Assembly (NCBI GenBank): GCA_947564645.1
Contig: CANOCU010000041.1
Location: forward strand, 1-32,100
Direction of reading: 5' to 3'
DNA: 32,100 bases
Source: an uncultured Lachnospiraceae bacterium
Lineage (GTDB): Bacteria > Bacillota > Clostridia > Lachnospirales > Lachnospiraceae
Shown here piece after piece: positions 18,052 to 24,242 of the stretch. The notes beneath the pieces were generated by a model. It was not told where the DNA came from, did no database searches, and worked only from the letters and a program-made list of their open reading frames with translations. Every line of letters starts with the position of its first letter. Positions within the stretch are counted from its first letter, which is position 1. Both the position numbers and the translations under genes were made by a program.

Positions 18052-19648
18052 GCAGGGGAAACGAATCAAAAGAAAATATCTTGTTCTATTTCTGATGATA
18101 TGGGCGGTGCAAATGGCAGCCGCCTTCTATTTCTGTATACAGAAACAGGGCTTTCATGAGGATGAGTATTATACTTATTATTCTACGGCGCGCACCAATG
18201 GATTTTACGTGGAGAACGGGCAGTGGATGGAGAGGGATACCTACCGGAATGAGTTTGTAGTGTTGCCGGGACAGGGATTCCGGTACGGACTGGTGAAGCA
18301 GGTGCAGTCCTGGGATGTGCATCCGCCGCTGTATTACTGGGTGTTCCATACCGTAGCGTCACTGGCGCCGGGCGTGTTCTCGAAATGGATTGGATTGTCG
18401 GTGAATCTGGCGTTGTGGGGGATTAATATCATATTGCTTGCCTATCTGGCATACCGGGTGAGCGGCCGGGACGCGCGGATGACGCTGCTTGTGACAGTTT
18501 TCTACGGATTGTCTCCTGCAGCCATGAGCGGCGTGGTCTTTATCAGGATGTATGAGATGCTTACTACTTTCGTTCTGCTGTGTGCGATCCTGCATGTGCG
18601 GGCGACGGAGCATATGCTCACGGGAAAGTGGGCGAAACTGCCGATGCTGCGTTGTCTGGCGCCGATGGCAGCGGTAACCTATCTGGGATTTTTGACACAG
18701 TACTATTATTTTATTTTTCTGTTTTATCTGGCAGCGGCGTTCGGTGTGTGGATGTTATGGAGGGAAAGAAAGATCCGGAACTGCCTGCGGTACGGTGTGA
18801 GTCAGGGGATAGCATTTCTATTGGCGTATCTGACATATCCGTCCTGCTTGGGACAGATGTTTCGGGGACAGAGAGGGGCGCAGGCCACGGAGAATTTCCT
18901 GGATCTGTCCAATACGCTGGAGAGGCTTGTATTCTTCCTCGAATTGCTGGATGAATATGTTTTCGCAAAAATGCTGCCGGTATTTCTGCTGCTGCTTGTG
19001 CTGCTGGCGGTGACTGCATATAGCAGAAGGCGGCTGCGGAAGCTTCAGAATGGCCCGGCATATGGGATTTTGCTTTTTGCCGTGGCAGGGTATTTTCTGA
19101 CGGTGTCTAAGACAGCACTTTTGTTGGGAGATACATCCAACCGATATCAGCTGCCGGTCTATGGCATGATCGTACTGCTGCTTATGCAGGCGATCCGGAA
19201 GACGGGCGGTTTGTGGAAGCGGGTTTGGCTTGAAAGATATGGTTTTGTGATAGCGGCTGCGATCTGTCTTCTCATTGACGTGACCGGACTTATGGCCGGC
19301 AGAGTCGTATTCCTTTACCCGGAGGATCAGGAGCAGCTTCAATTCGCGAGGGAGAGGGAGCGGGAGAATATACCGGTGGTCTATCTGTATGAGCCGGGAG
19401 CGGAATGGTGTATCTGGGACGTGGCGGATGAACTGTTTGTCTATCCGGCGGTTTATTTTGCGGCCGCAGACAGCGCAGAGCAGATTACGGATGAGCGGAT
19501 AGAGAATGCGGAGTCAGTGGTGGTGTATGTGGCGGAAGGAGCAGATGAAGAGGAGCAGAAGAACAGAATCCTGAACAGCAACGGGAGAATTTCCAAGGGG
19601 CGGTGTGTGTTTCAGGAAAAATATTGCAGTGTTTATCTCTACGAATGA
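18035..19648 (+). CDS. GT-C membrane glycosyltransferase (GT39/ArnT-like)
   Basis: 537 residues with about 10-11 membrane helices and a soluble C-terminal domain of about 120 residues. After the first helix comes FHEDEYYTYY and later SWDVHPPLYYWVFH; an acidic pair in the first extracytoplasmic loop and a DxHPPLYY motif are marks of the PMT/ArnT-like GT-C family. These enzymes use polyprenyl-phosphate sugars on the outer side of the membrane, so the GtrB-like enzyme at 7388 is a natural supplier. It is the last gene before the terminator at 19663. Acceptor unknown. Confidence 0.75.
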   Translation: MREWLEQGKRIKRKYLVLFLMIWAVQMAAAFYFCIQKQGFHEDEYYTYYSTARTNGFYVENGQWMERDTYRNEFVVLPGQGFRYGLVKQVQSWDVHPPLYYWVFHTVASLAPGVFSKWIGLSVNLALWGINIILLAYLAYRVSGRDARMTLLVTVFYGLSPAAMSGVVFIRMYEMLTTFVLLCAILHVRATEHMLTGKWAKLPMLRCLAPMAAVTYLGFLTQYYYFIFLFYLAAAFGVWMLWRERKIRNCLRYGVSQGIAFLLAYLTYPSCLGQMFRGQRGAQATENFLDLSNTLERLVFFLELLDEYVFAKMLPVFLLLLVLLAVTAYSRRRLRKLQNGPAYGILLFAVAGYFLTVSKTALLLGDTSNRYQLPVYGMIVLLLMQAIRKTGGLWKRVWLERYGFVIAAAICLLIDVTGLMAGRVVFLYPEDQEQLQFARERERENIPVVYLYEPGAEWCIWDVADELFVYPAVYFAAADSAEQITDERIENAESVVVYVAEGADEEEQKNRILNSNGRISKGRCVFQEKYCSVYLYE

Positions 19649-19662
19649 GTCTTGGATCATAT

Positions 19663-19710
19663 AAAAGTGTTAGGTCAGCGGATGGAAAGCCTGTTGATCT
19701 AACACTTTTT
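19663..19710 (+). terminator. intrinsic terminator ending the first glycosyltransferase operon
   Basis: AAAAGTGTTA (19663-19672) pairs with TAACACTTTT (19700-19709). The stem continues inward with nine further pairs, three of them G-U, to a loop near GATGGAAAG, and TTTTT closes the 3' side. It lies 15 bp after the stop codon and only 34 bp before the left recombination site. Transcription from upstream should therefore not reach the second operon efficiently. Confidence 0.85.
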
Positions 19711-19721
19711 CTTTGCTTTAT

Positions 19722-19728
19722 TGTCGAA
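19722..19728 (+). promoter_or_regulatory. 0A-box-like heptamer
   Basis: TGTCGAA is an exact match to the Spo0A-binding consensus, located 15 bp left of the left inverted repeat. Other exact matches in this window lie inside coding regions (TTCGACA near 14170, 17087 and 24863), about the number expected by chance. It is noted because of its intergenic position and the Spo0A-domain gene at 6828. Confidence 0.25.
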
Positions 19729-19743
19729 AAATTTACCAAACTA

Positions 19744-19771
19744 TTTTCGTAAAATACCGGATTTTACGAAA
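19744..19771 (+). repeat. left inverted repeat of the recombinase cassette
   Basis: Positions 19745-19755 read TTTCGTAAAAT and 19761-19771 read ATTTTACGAAA, a perfect 11-bp palindrome around the core ACCGG (19756-19760). With the extra T at 19744 it is the exact reverse complement of 21191-21218. Two 11-bp arms around a short asymmetric core are what a tyrosine recombinase crossover site looks like. Confidence 0.85.
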
Positions 19772-19801
19772 GTGATATCGTCTTATAGAATCTGCCGGCT
19801 A

Positions 19802-19831
19802 TGTATAAATTGGACAATTCATCGCCTGCAA
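19802..19831 (-). promoter_or_regulatory. weak leftward promoter inside the invertible cassette
   Basis: On the minus strand, -35 TTGCAG (19831-19826) and -10 TATACA (19807-19802) with an 18-bp spacer. In the present orientation it points out through the left repeat against the end of the upstream operon. After inversion it would point rightward into the gene at 21300. Matches to consensus are moderate (3/6 and 4/6), so this is tentative. Confidence 0.3.
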
Positions 19832-19859
19832 ACATGTCCTAATTTAGAAGTTTACCATA

Positions 19860-19887
19860 TTTCCATGAAAAAAGCAACCGTTATAAA
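19860..19887 (+). promoter_or_regulatory. promoter of the recombinase gene
   Basis: -35 TTTCCA (19860-19865, 4/6) and -10 TATAAA (19882-19887, 5/6) with a 16-bp spacer, about 100 bp before the recombinase start. It lies inside the inverted repeats. It faces the second operon in the present orientation and would face away after inversion. Confidence 0.5.
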
Positions 19888-19960
19888 ACTAAATTCCTAA
19901 GACTGAGGGACTTCTATATGGTTAAGGAGAAGGTTTCTATCTGTAAAAGACAGGTTTATG

Positions 19961-19971
19961 ACCGTCAAAAA
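19961..19971 (+). repeat. direct repeat copy 1, possible recombinase arm site
   Basis: ACCGTCAAAAA occurs here and again at 21131-21141, once on each side of the recombinase gene and inside the inverted repeats. The recombinase has an arm-binding type N-terminal domain, which in integrases binds short repeats next to the crossover site. Function is inferred from position only. Confidence 0.3.
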
Positions 19972-19995
19972 TTTTGTCAGGAAAGGAGTTACGAA

Positions 19996-21117
19996 ATGCC
20001 GAAAAGAGGAGAAAACATTTACAGGAGAAAAGACGGAAGATGGGAGGGAAGGATCTGGAGCCGTTCTGCTTCGAAGAAAAGAACTTATAGGTCCGTATAT
20101 GGAAAAAGCTACCGTGAGGTGAAGGACAAGATGTGCCGGATCAGACAGAAGGCAGACTTTAAGGATTGGAATACACATACCTTGTCGGAAGCGGCCGAGA
20201 TATGGATACGGTCGCAGTCCGTATATTGGAAAGCCGGAACCTGCTCTGCCTATAAGCGAATGCTTCAGAAGTATATCATTCCCTGTTTGGGAAATATGCC
20301 GATCGATGAGATTACCAATCAGACGCTGTATGAGTTTGCGGAAAAGATAAATCGGGAGCAGGGTAAAACGCCTCTTTCCAGAAATTACATGTTTCAGATC
20401 TGTTCCATGGTACGCAGGATCTTATATTATATGAGCAGACACTATGGAGACAGTTTGGCGATACCGATGAACCCGGTCGCAAAAGAACAGGTGTGCCATG
20501 TTCTTTTGCCAAACGAATCTTCGCTGATGACTTTAGAGAAGTATCTATATGCCAATACTGACCAGGATACATGCATTGGAATCTTACTAGCGCTTCATAC
20601 GGGAATCCGTATAGGCGAGTTGAGCGCATTGACATGGAGAGATATTGATCTCGAGGAAGGCGTTCTGTATATCAGAAGAAATATTCTGCGAGTGTACGTA
20701 GAAGATGAAGCGGACAGAAAGGAAGTCGTGACGCAGGTGATTGAACAGAAGCCAAAATCATCGGATTCTGTCAGGATCATCCCGCTTCCTCTATGTCTGC
20801 TTACGCCGTTACGGGAGCATCGGAAAGAAGAGGATGCTTATGTGATCAGCGGTGTCAAAGCGGCCTGGGCAGAACCGAGGACGATCCAGTATCGGTTCAG
20901 AAGCATTCTCAAGCGCTGTCAGATTGAATACTTTAATTTCCATATGCTTCGTCATGTCTTTGCCAGCCGGTGTGTATCCATGGGATTAGACGTAAAAAGT
21001 TTAAGTGAGATTTTGGGGCACAGCAGCATACAGCTGACGCTCAGCTTATATGTACATTCCTCGATACAGCAAAAAAGGCTGCTGATGCAGCAGTATGATT
21101 CTCTCATAGGAAAGTGA
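19996..21117 (+). CDS. tyrosine recombinase (integrase family)
   Basis: 373 residues. The N-terminal 60 residues (IYRRKDGRWEGRI and on) resemble the AP2-like arm-DNA-binding domain of Tn916/phage-type integrases, followed by a core-binding domain (about 62-165) and the catalytic domain. All active-site residues are present: Arg205 in HTGIRIGELSALTW, Lys254, His316 and Arg319 in HMLRH, His342 in LGHSS and the nucleophile Tyr352 in LSLYVH. The ATG at 19996 has GAAAGGAG 7 bases upstream; the longer open frame from 19918 is probably not translated. No excisionase or other mobility gene lies nearby. The gene is enclosed by 28-bp inverted repeats, suggesting that it flips its own segment. Confidence 0.93.
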   Translation: MPKRGENIYRRKDGRWEGRIWSRSASKKRTYRSVYGKSYREVKDKMCRIRQKADFKDWNTHTLSEAAEIWIRSQSVYWKAGTCSAYKRMLQKYIIPCLGNMPIDEITNQTLYEFAEKINREQGKTPLSRNYMFQICSMVRRILYYMSRHYGDSLAIPMNPVAKEQVCHVLLPNESSLMTLEKYLYANTDQDTCIGILLALHTGIRIGELSALTWRDIDLEEGVLYIRRNILRVYVEDEADRKEVVTQVIEQKPKSSDSVRIIPLPLCLLTPLREHRKEEDAYVISGVKAAWAEPRTIQYRFRSILKRCQIEYFNFHMLRHVFASRCVSMGLDVKSLSEILGHSSIQLTLSLYVHSSIQQKRLLMQQYDSLIGK

Positions 21118-21130
21118 TCCGGGCTCTATA

Positions 21131-21141
21131 ACCGTCAAAAA
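21131..21141 (+). repeat. direct repeat copy 2, possible recombinase arm site
   Basis: The second ACCGTCAAAAA, 14 bp after the recombinase stop codon and 50 bp before the right inverted repeat. See the copy at 19961. Confidence 0.3.
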
Positions 21142-21147
21142 GATCGT

Positions 21148-21185
21148 CACAGCATGGCAGAATCCACTGTCTGTGCGCCTTTTTT
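21148..21185 (+). terminator. weak terminator after the recombinase gene
   Basis: CACAG (21148-21152) pairs with CTGTG (21171-21175), with further short pairing CAG/CTG inside. Six T's follow at 21180-21185 after a 4-base gap. The stem is imperfect, so partial read-through into the second operon is plausible in the present orientation. Confidence 0.4.
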
Positions 21186-21190
21186 GCTCA

Positions 21191-21218
21191 TTTCGTAAAA
21201 TCCGGTATTTTACGAAAA
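21191..21218 (-). repeat. right inverted repeat of the recombinase cassette
   Basis: TTTCGTAAAAT (21191-21201), core CCGGT (21202-21206), ATTTTACGAAA (21207-21217) and one more A. It is the exact reverse complement of 19744-19771. The core orientation is opposite to the left site, which sets the two sites as inverted rather than direct even though the arms are palindromic. Confidence 0.85.
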
Positions 21219-21237
21219 CAGCATTCCCTGATAAAAG
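21209..21237 (+). promoter_or_regulatory. possible promoter straddling the right repeat
   Basis: TTTACG (21209-21214), which is part of the right repeat, could act as a -35, with an extended -10 TGATAAAAG (TG at 21229, hexamer 21232-21237) at 17 bp. If real it would drive the second operon. Because the repeat arms are symmetric, this -35 would be kept after inversion. Weak match. Confidence 0.28.
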
Positions 21238-21299
21238 AAAGATTATTCCTTTACGGGAACTTTCAAAAGCACAAGAGATGAGTGACAGGAGAGACGATC

Positions 21300-22421
21300 A
21301 TGATTGAAATAGGTGGAAAAAGGTACAGGACGGCGATTGTGCATGACTGGTTTTGCAATATGGGCGGTGGAGATAAGGTTGCGGAAGCCTTTCTGGATAT
21401 TATGCCACAATCCCCCGTGTATACTTGCTGTTATTTGGAGAAAAGCCTGACGCCCAGACTGCGGGCGGCAGATGTCAAAGCTTCTTTTCTGCAGAAATTT
21501 CTGAACCAGAAGAAAGACAATCATCAGAAGTTCCTGCCGTTAATGCCTGCTGCTTTTGAAAATTTTGATATGAATGAATATGACATCGTGTTAAGCAGCA
21601 GTTCCTGCTGCGCGAAAGGTGTGATCACCAGACCGGGAGCGCTGCATTTCTGTTACTGCCATACGCCAATGCGTTATGCGTGGGAATTTTTCGGGGAATA
21701 TACGGAAGACATGAGGCCGGTGAAACGAAGGATCATAGGCCTGATCATGGATTATATCAGAATATGGGATGTGATATCTGCCAACAGAGTGGATTACTTT
21801 ATCGCAAATTCACAGAATGTGGCGAACCGTATCTGGAAGCATTACAGAAGAAAAGCGACGGTCATATATCCGCCGATCGATACGGCTTATTTTACGCCCG
21901 GAAAAGAAGACGGGGATTTCTATCTGTGCATTTCCCGCCTGGTGAAATACAAAAGGATCGATCTGGCGGTAAGGGTCTGTAATAAACTGCAGCTGCCGCT
22001 TGTTGTGATCGGGCAGGGAGCAGAATATGAGGATTTGAAGAAGATGGCGGGGAAGACGGTGCAGATCCTGGGAAGACAGCCTGACAGTGTGATCAGAGAC
22101 CATTACCGCAGATGTAAGGCATTTATTTTTCCGGGAGAAGAAGACTTCGGCATGACACCGCTCGAGGCGCAGGCTTGCGGAAGACCGGTCATAGCCTACG
22201 GAAAAGGGGGAGCGCTTGAGACGGTAATAGACGGAAAGACTGGCGTATTTTTCACAGAGCAGACGGTGGACAGTCTTGTGGAGGGAATCAAAAGATTGCA
22301 GGCAATTCAGATCGATAAGGATGCGTGCAGAGAGAATGCGGAGCGGTTTTCATTCCAGACCTTCAGGGAACGGATGCAGGAGGAGATAGAAAGAAGGTGC
22401 CGGGATGAATGTTTTCTATAG
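21300..22421 (+). CDS. glycosyltransferase family 4 (WbaZ-like)
   Basis: 373 residues. TAIVHDWFCNMGGGDKVAEAF at the start is typical of the WbaZ-type GT4 group (mannosyl- and related transferases). CYCHTPMRYAWEF, SQNVANRIWKHYRRKATVIYPPID, LCISRLVKYKRIDLAV and FPGEEDFGMTPLEAQACGRPVIAYGKGGALE complete the GT-B pattern, with the E-x7-E nucleotide-binding motif. ATG 21300 has AGGAGAG 6 bases upstream. It is the first gene after the invertible cassette, 82 bp beyond the right repeat, and so the gene most directly exposed to a switch. It overlaps the next gene by 17 bases. Confidence 0.87.
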   Translation: MIEIGGKRYRTAIVHDWFCNMGGGDKVAEAFLDIMPQSPVYTCCYLEKSLTPRLRAADVKASFLQKFLNQKKDNHQKFLPLMPAAFENFDMNEYDIVLSSSSCCAKGVITRPGALHFCYCHTPMRYAWEFFGEYTEDMRPVKRRIIGLIMDYIRIWDVISANRVDYFIANSQNVANRIWKHYRRKATVIYPPIDTAYFTPGKEDGDFYLCISRLVKYKRIDLAVRVCNKLQLPLVVIGQGAEYEDLKKMAGKTVQILGRQPDSVIRDHYRRCKAFIFPGEEDFGMTPLEAQACGRPVIAYGKGGALETVIDGKTGVFFTEQTVDSLVEGIKRLQAIQIDKDACRENAERFSFQTFRERMQEEIERRCRDECFL

Positions 22422-23187
22422 AATGAAGAAGGGCACGGAGTACTTGAATTATGGGCGGGAAATCATTACCGGTTACTGTGAAAAGTGTGCGGAGGATTTT
22501 GCGGAAGGTGAAAGTATCAGGATTCTGGATCTGGGGGCAGGCACCGGTGTAGACCTGATAAACTGCAGGAAAAAACTGGTGGGGGGGGGTAAGACCGGAA
22601 TCGAGCTGTGGGCTCTGGAAAGCTATGCACCTAATGTGGAACGACTAAGGAGGCAGGGGATCAGGGTCAGATGCTTTAATATTGAAAGGGACCGGTTTCC
22701 CTTTCAGGATGAGAGTATGGATTTTATCATTATGAACCAGATCCTGGAACATACCAAGGAGATTTTCTGGATCTTTGGCGAAGTTTCCAGAGTATTAAAA
22801 CGAGGCGGCGGATGCATTGTGGGCGTTCCGAATCTGGCGTCCTTACATAACCGGATTGCGCTGCTTATCGGAAGACAGCCCACGTCGATCAGGGCTCTGG
22901 GACCGCATGTGAGAGGCTTTACGAGGAAAGATTTCGTAAAGTTTATCGAGACAGACGGGTATTTTAAGGCAGAATATTTTGCCGGAAGCAATTTTTATCC
23001 GTTTCCGCGGCAGGTGAGCCGGATTCTTGCCAGGATATTTCCGAATCTGGCGGTTTCCGTCTTCTGGGGGATCAGGAGAACCGGGAAGGAAGGATGCTTT
23101 ATTCATATTCTGGATAGCAGATTCTATGAGACACCTTATTACAGAGGGCAGGAGAATGAGGATGGCACACAGGAAGATCGTATTTGA
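22405..23187 (+). CDS. class I SAM-dependent methyltransferase with G9 tract
   Basis: 260 residues. The SAM-binding motif ILDLGAGTGVDLI sits near residues 44-56, then NIERDRFPFQDESMDFIIMNQILEHT and FGEVSRVLKRGGGCIVGVPNL, matching the Methyltransf_11/23 group. It probably methylates a sugar of the repeat unit or the growing chain. Codons 59-62 are encoded by a run of nine G's (22581-22589), in frame here. Gain of one G would place a TAA directly after the tract; loss of one leads to an early stop. The reading frame overlaps both neighbours (17 bases before, 26 after), so a frameshift could also disturb coupled translation. Confidence 0.82.
   Translation: MNVFYRMKKGTEYLNYGREIITGYCEKCAEDFAEGESIRILDLGAGTGVDLINCRKKLVGGGKTGIELWALESYAPNVERLRRQGIRVRCFNIERDRFPFQDESMDFIIMNQILEHTKEIFWIFGEVSRVLKRGGGCIVGVPNLASLHNRIALLIGRQPTSIRALGPHVRGFTRKDFVKFIETDGYFKAEYFAGSNFYPFPRQVSRILARIFPNLAVSVFWGIRRTGKEGCFIHILDSRFYETPYYRGQENEDGTQEDRI
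22581..22589 (+). repeat. G9 homopolymer tract inside the methyltransferase gene
   Basis: Nine consecutive G's in a coding region, the longest G-run noticed in the window, preceded closely by an A-run at 22570-22575. Homopolymers of this length are prone to slipped-strand mispairing, a known cause of on/off switching of surface-glycan genes in other bacteria. Whether it varies here is unknown; it could also be a sequencing-length uncertainty. Confidence 0.6.
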
Positions 23188-24223
23188 CGGACAGGTCTAT
23201 GCCGGCAGGATAAATGGCATGTATCGGTATACGGATGAAATACTGCGGGAATTTGACAAGCTGATCAGCCGGAATGAGTTTGAGATCATAGTGCCGGAAA
23301 ATGTGGATCTGTCAGGTAGATTCCGGAATATCAGGGTGGTTCACTATGGAAGGGTAAAGGGACCGTTGTGGACGCAGATCTGCCTGCTTGCTTATTTGAT
23401 CCAAAACAGGGCAATCAGCATCGGATTCTGCAATGTAACGCCTCTCTTTAAGCCTGGCATTACGGTTGTTCATGATATTGCCTACAAGGTATTGCAGAAA
23501 CAGTATAGAAATCTATACGGCAGGCTGTCACAGTATTGGCACAGGTTAAACTACTGGGTCATAGCCCGCAGCGGAGTTCCTGTGATAACGGTAAGTAATT
23601 TTTCAAAAAAGCAGATTTCCCAGATTTATAATGTAAACCCGCGGCGGATCACCGTGATCGCAAACGGTTGGCAGCATTACGAAAGAATAGGGGAGGATGA
23701 CAGCATCTTCGAGGAGATTCCTGTGCTTAAGAAGGGGAACTATTTCTTCTCGCTCGGAAGTCTGGAGGAACGCAAGAACTTTAAATGGGTAGTGGAGACT
23801 GCAAAGCGGCACAGGGGAGAATATTTTGTCGTTGCCGGAAGTGATGTGAGGAATGTAAAGAACAAGCCGGAGTTTGATCGGATTCCCAATCTGCTCTTCT
23901 TAGGCTATATCAGCGATGAAAGGGCGAAAAGCCTTATGCGGAATTGTAAGGCATTCCTGTTTCCTTCTACTTTTGAAGGATTTGGGATTCCGCCGCTTGA
24001 AGCATTTAGTGTGGGGACAAAGGTAGTCTGTGCACGGGCCGCCAGCTTGCCGGAGATCTGCGAGGATGCAGCTGTCTATGTGAATCCTTATGAGTATGAT
24101 CTGGATCTGAAGATGTTGGATGGTATCGATAAGAGCGAATGCTACGAGGGAGTTTTGTCCAAGTACAGTTGGGAGCGGTCAGCGCGGGAATTGTATGATC
24201 TCCTGAAGAAGTATGGCCTGTGA
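23162..24223 (+). CDS. glycosyltransferase family 4
   Basis: 353 residues. KIVFDGQVYAGRINGMYRYTDEILREF starts a GT-B fold related to mannosyltransferase-like GT4 enzymes. Later parts are ITVSNFSKKQISQIY, FFSLGSLEERKNFKWVVE, LLFLGYISDERAKSLMRNCKAFLFPSTFEGFGIPPLEAFSVG with the conserved E-x7-E. The ATG at 23162 is preferred over one 6 bases earlier because CAGGAGA is 7 bases upstream. It begins within the last 26 bases of the methyltransferase gene. Donor and acceptor unknown. Confidence 0.85.
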   Translation: MAHRKIVFDGQVYAGRINGMYRYTDEILREFDKLISRNEFEIIVPENVDLSGRFRNIRVVHYGRVKGPLWTQICLLAYLIQNRAISIGFCNVTPLFKPGITVVHDIAYKVLQKQYRNLYGRLSQYWHRLNYWVIARSGVPVITVSNFSKKQISQIYNVNPRRITVIANGWQHYERIGEDDSIFEEIPVLKKGNYFFSLGSLEERKNFKWVVETAKRHRGEYFVVAGSDVRNVKNKPEFDRIPNLLFLGYISDERAKSLMRNCKAFLFPSTFEGFGIPPLEAFSVGTKVVCARAASLPEICEDAAVYVNPYEYDLDLKMLDGIDKSECYEGVLSKYSWERSARELYDLLKKYGL

Positions 24224-24242
24224 TAAATGAGGAAAAAGGAAG

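Larger units (their letters stand above)
19744..21218. mobile_element. predicted invertible cassette carrying its own tyrosine recombinase
   Basis: A perfect 28-bp inverted repeat encloses 1.42 kb that contains one complete gene (tyrosine recombinase, 19996-21117), its promoter and outward-facing candidate promoter sequence. Inverted sites for a tyrosine recombinase predict inversion of the enclosed DNA; direct sites would predict excision. Both sites are intergenic, so inversion would break no gene and could only change transcription across 19.7-21.3 kb. An alternative is a small transposon-like element whose terminal inverted repeats are these sequences; I see no flanking target duplication (bases outside are CTA on the left and CAG on the right). 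Confidence 0.65.

Noticed and set aside
19744-19771. palindrome as an intrinsic terminator
   Set aside because: No T-run follows the stem, and the matching inverted copy on the other side of the recombinase is better explained as a recombination site.
19918-19995. N-terminal extension of the recombinase (26 residues)
   Set aside because: The ATG at 19918 lacks a well-placed RBS, whereas the ATG at 19996 has GAAAGGAG at 7 bases and begins the conserved arm-binding domain; the extension also covers the direct repeat.
19744-21218. attL/attR of an integrated phage or ICE
   Set aside because: The flanking copies are inverted, not direct, and no excisionase, relaxase, capsid or replication gene lies between them.
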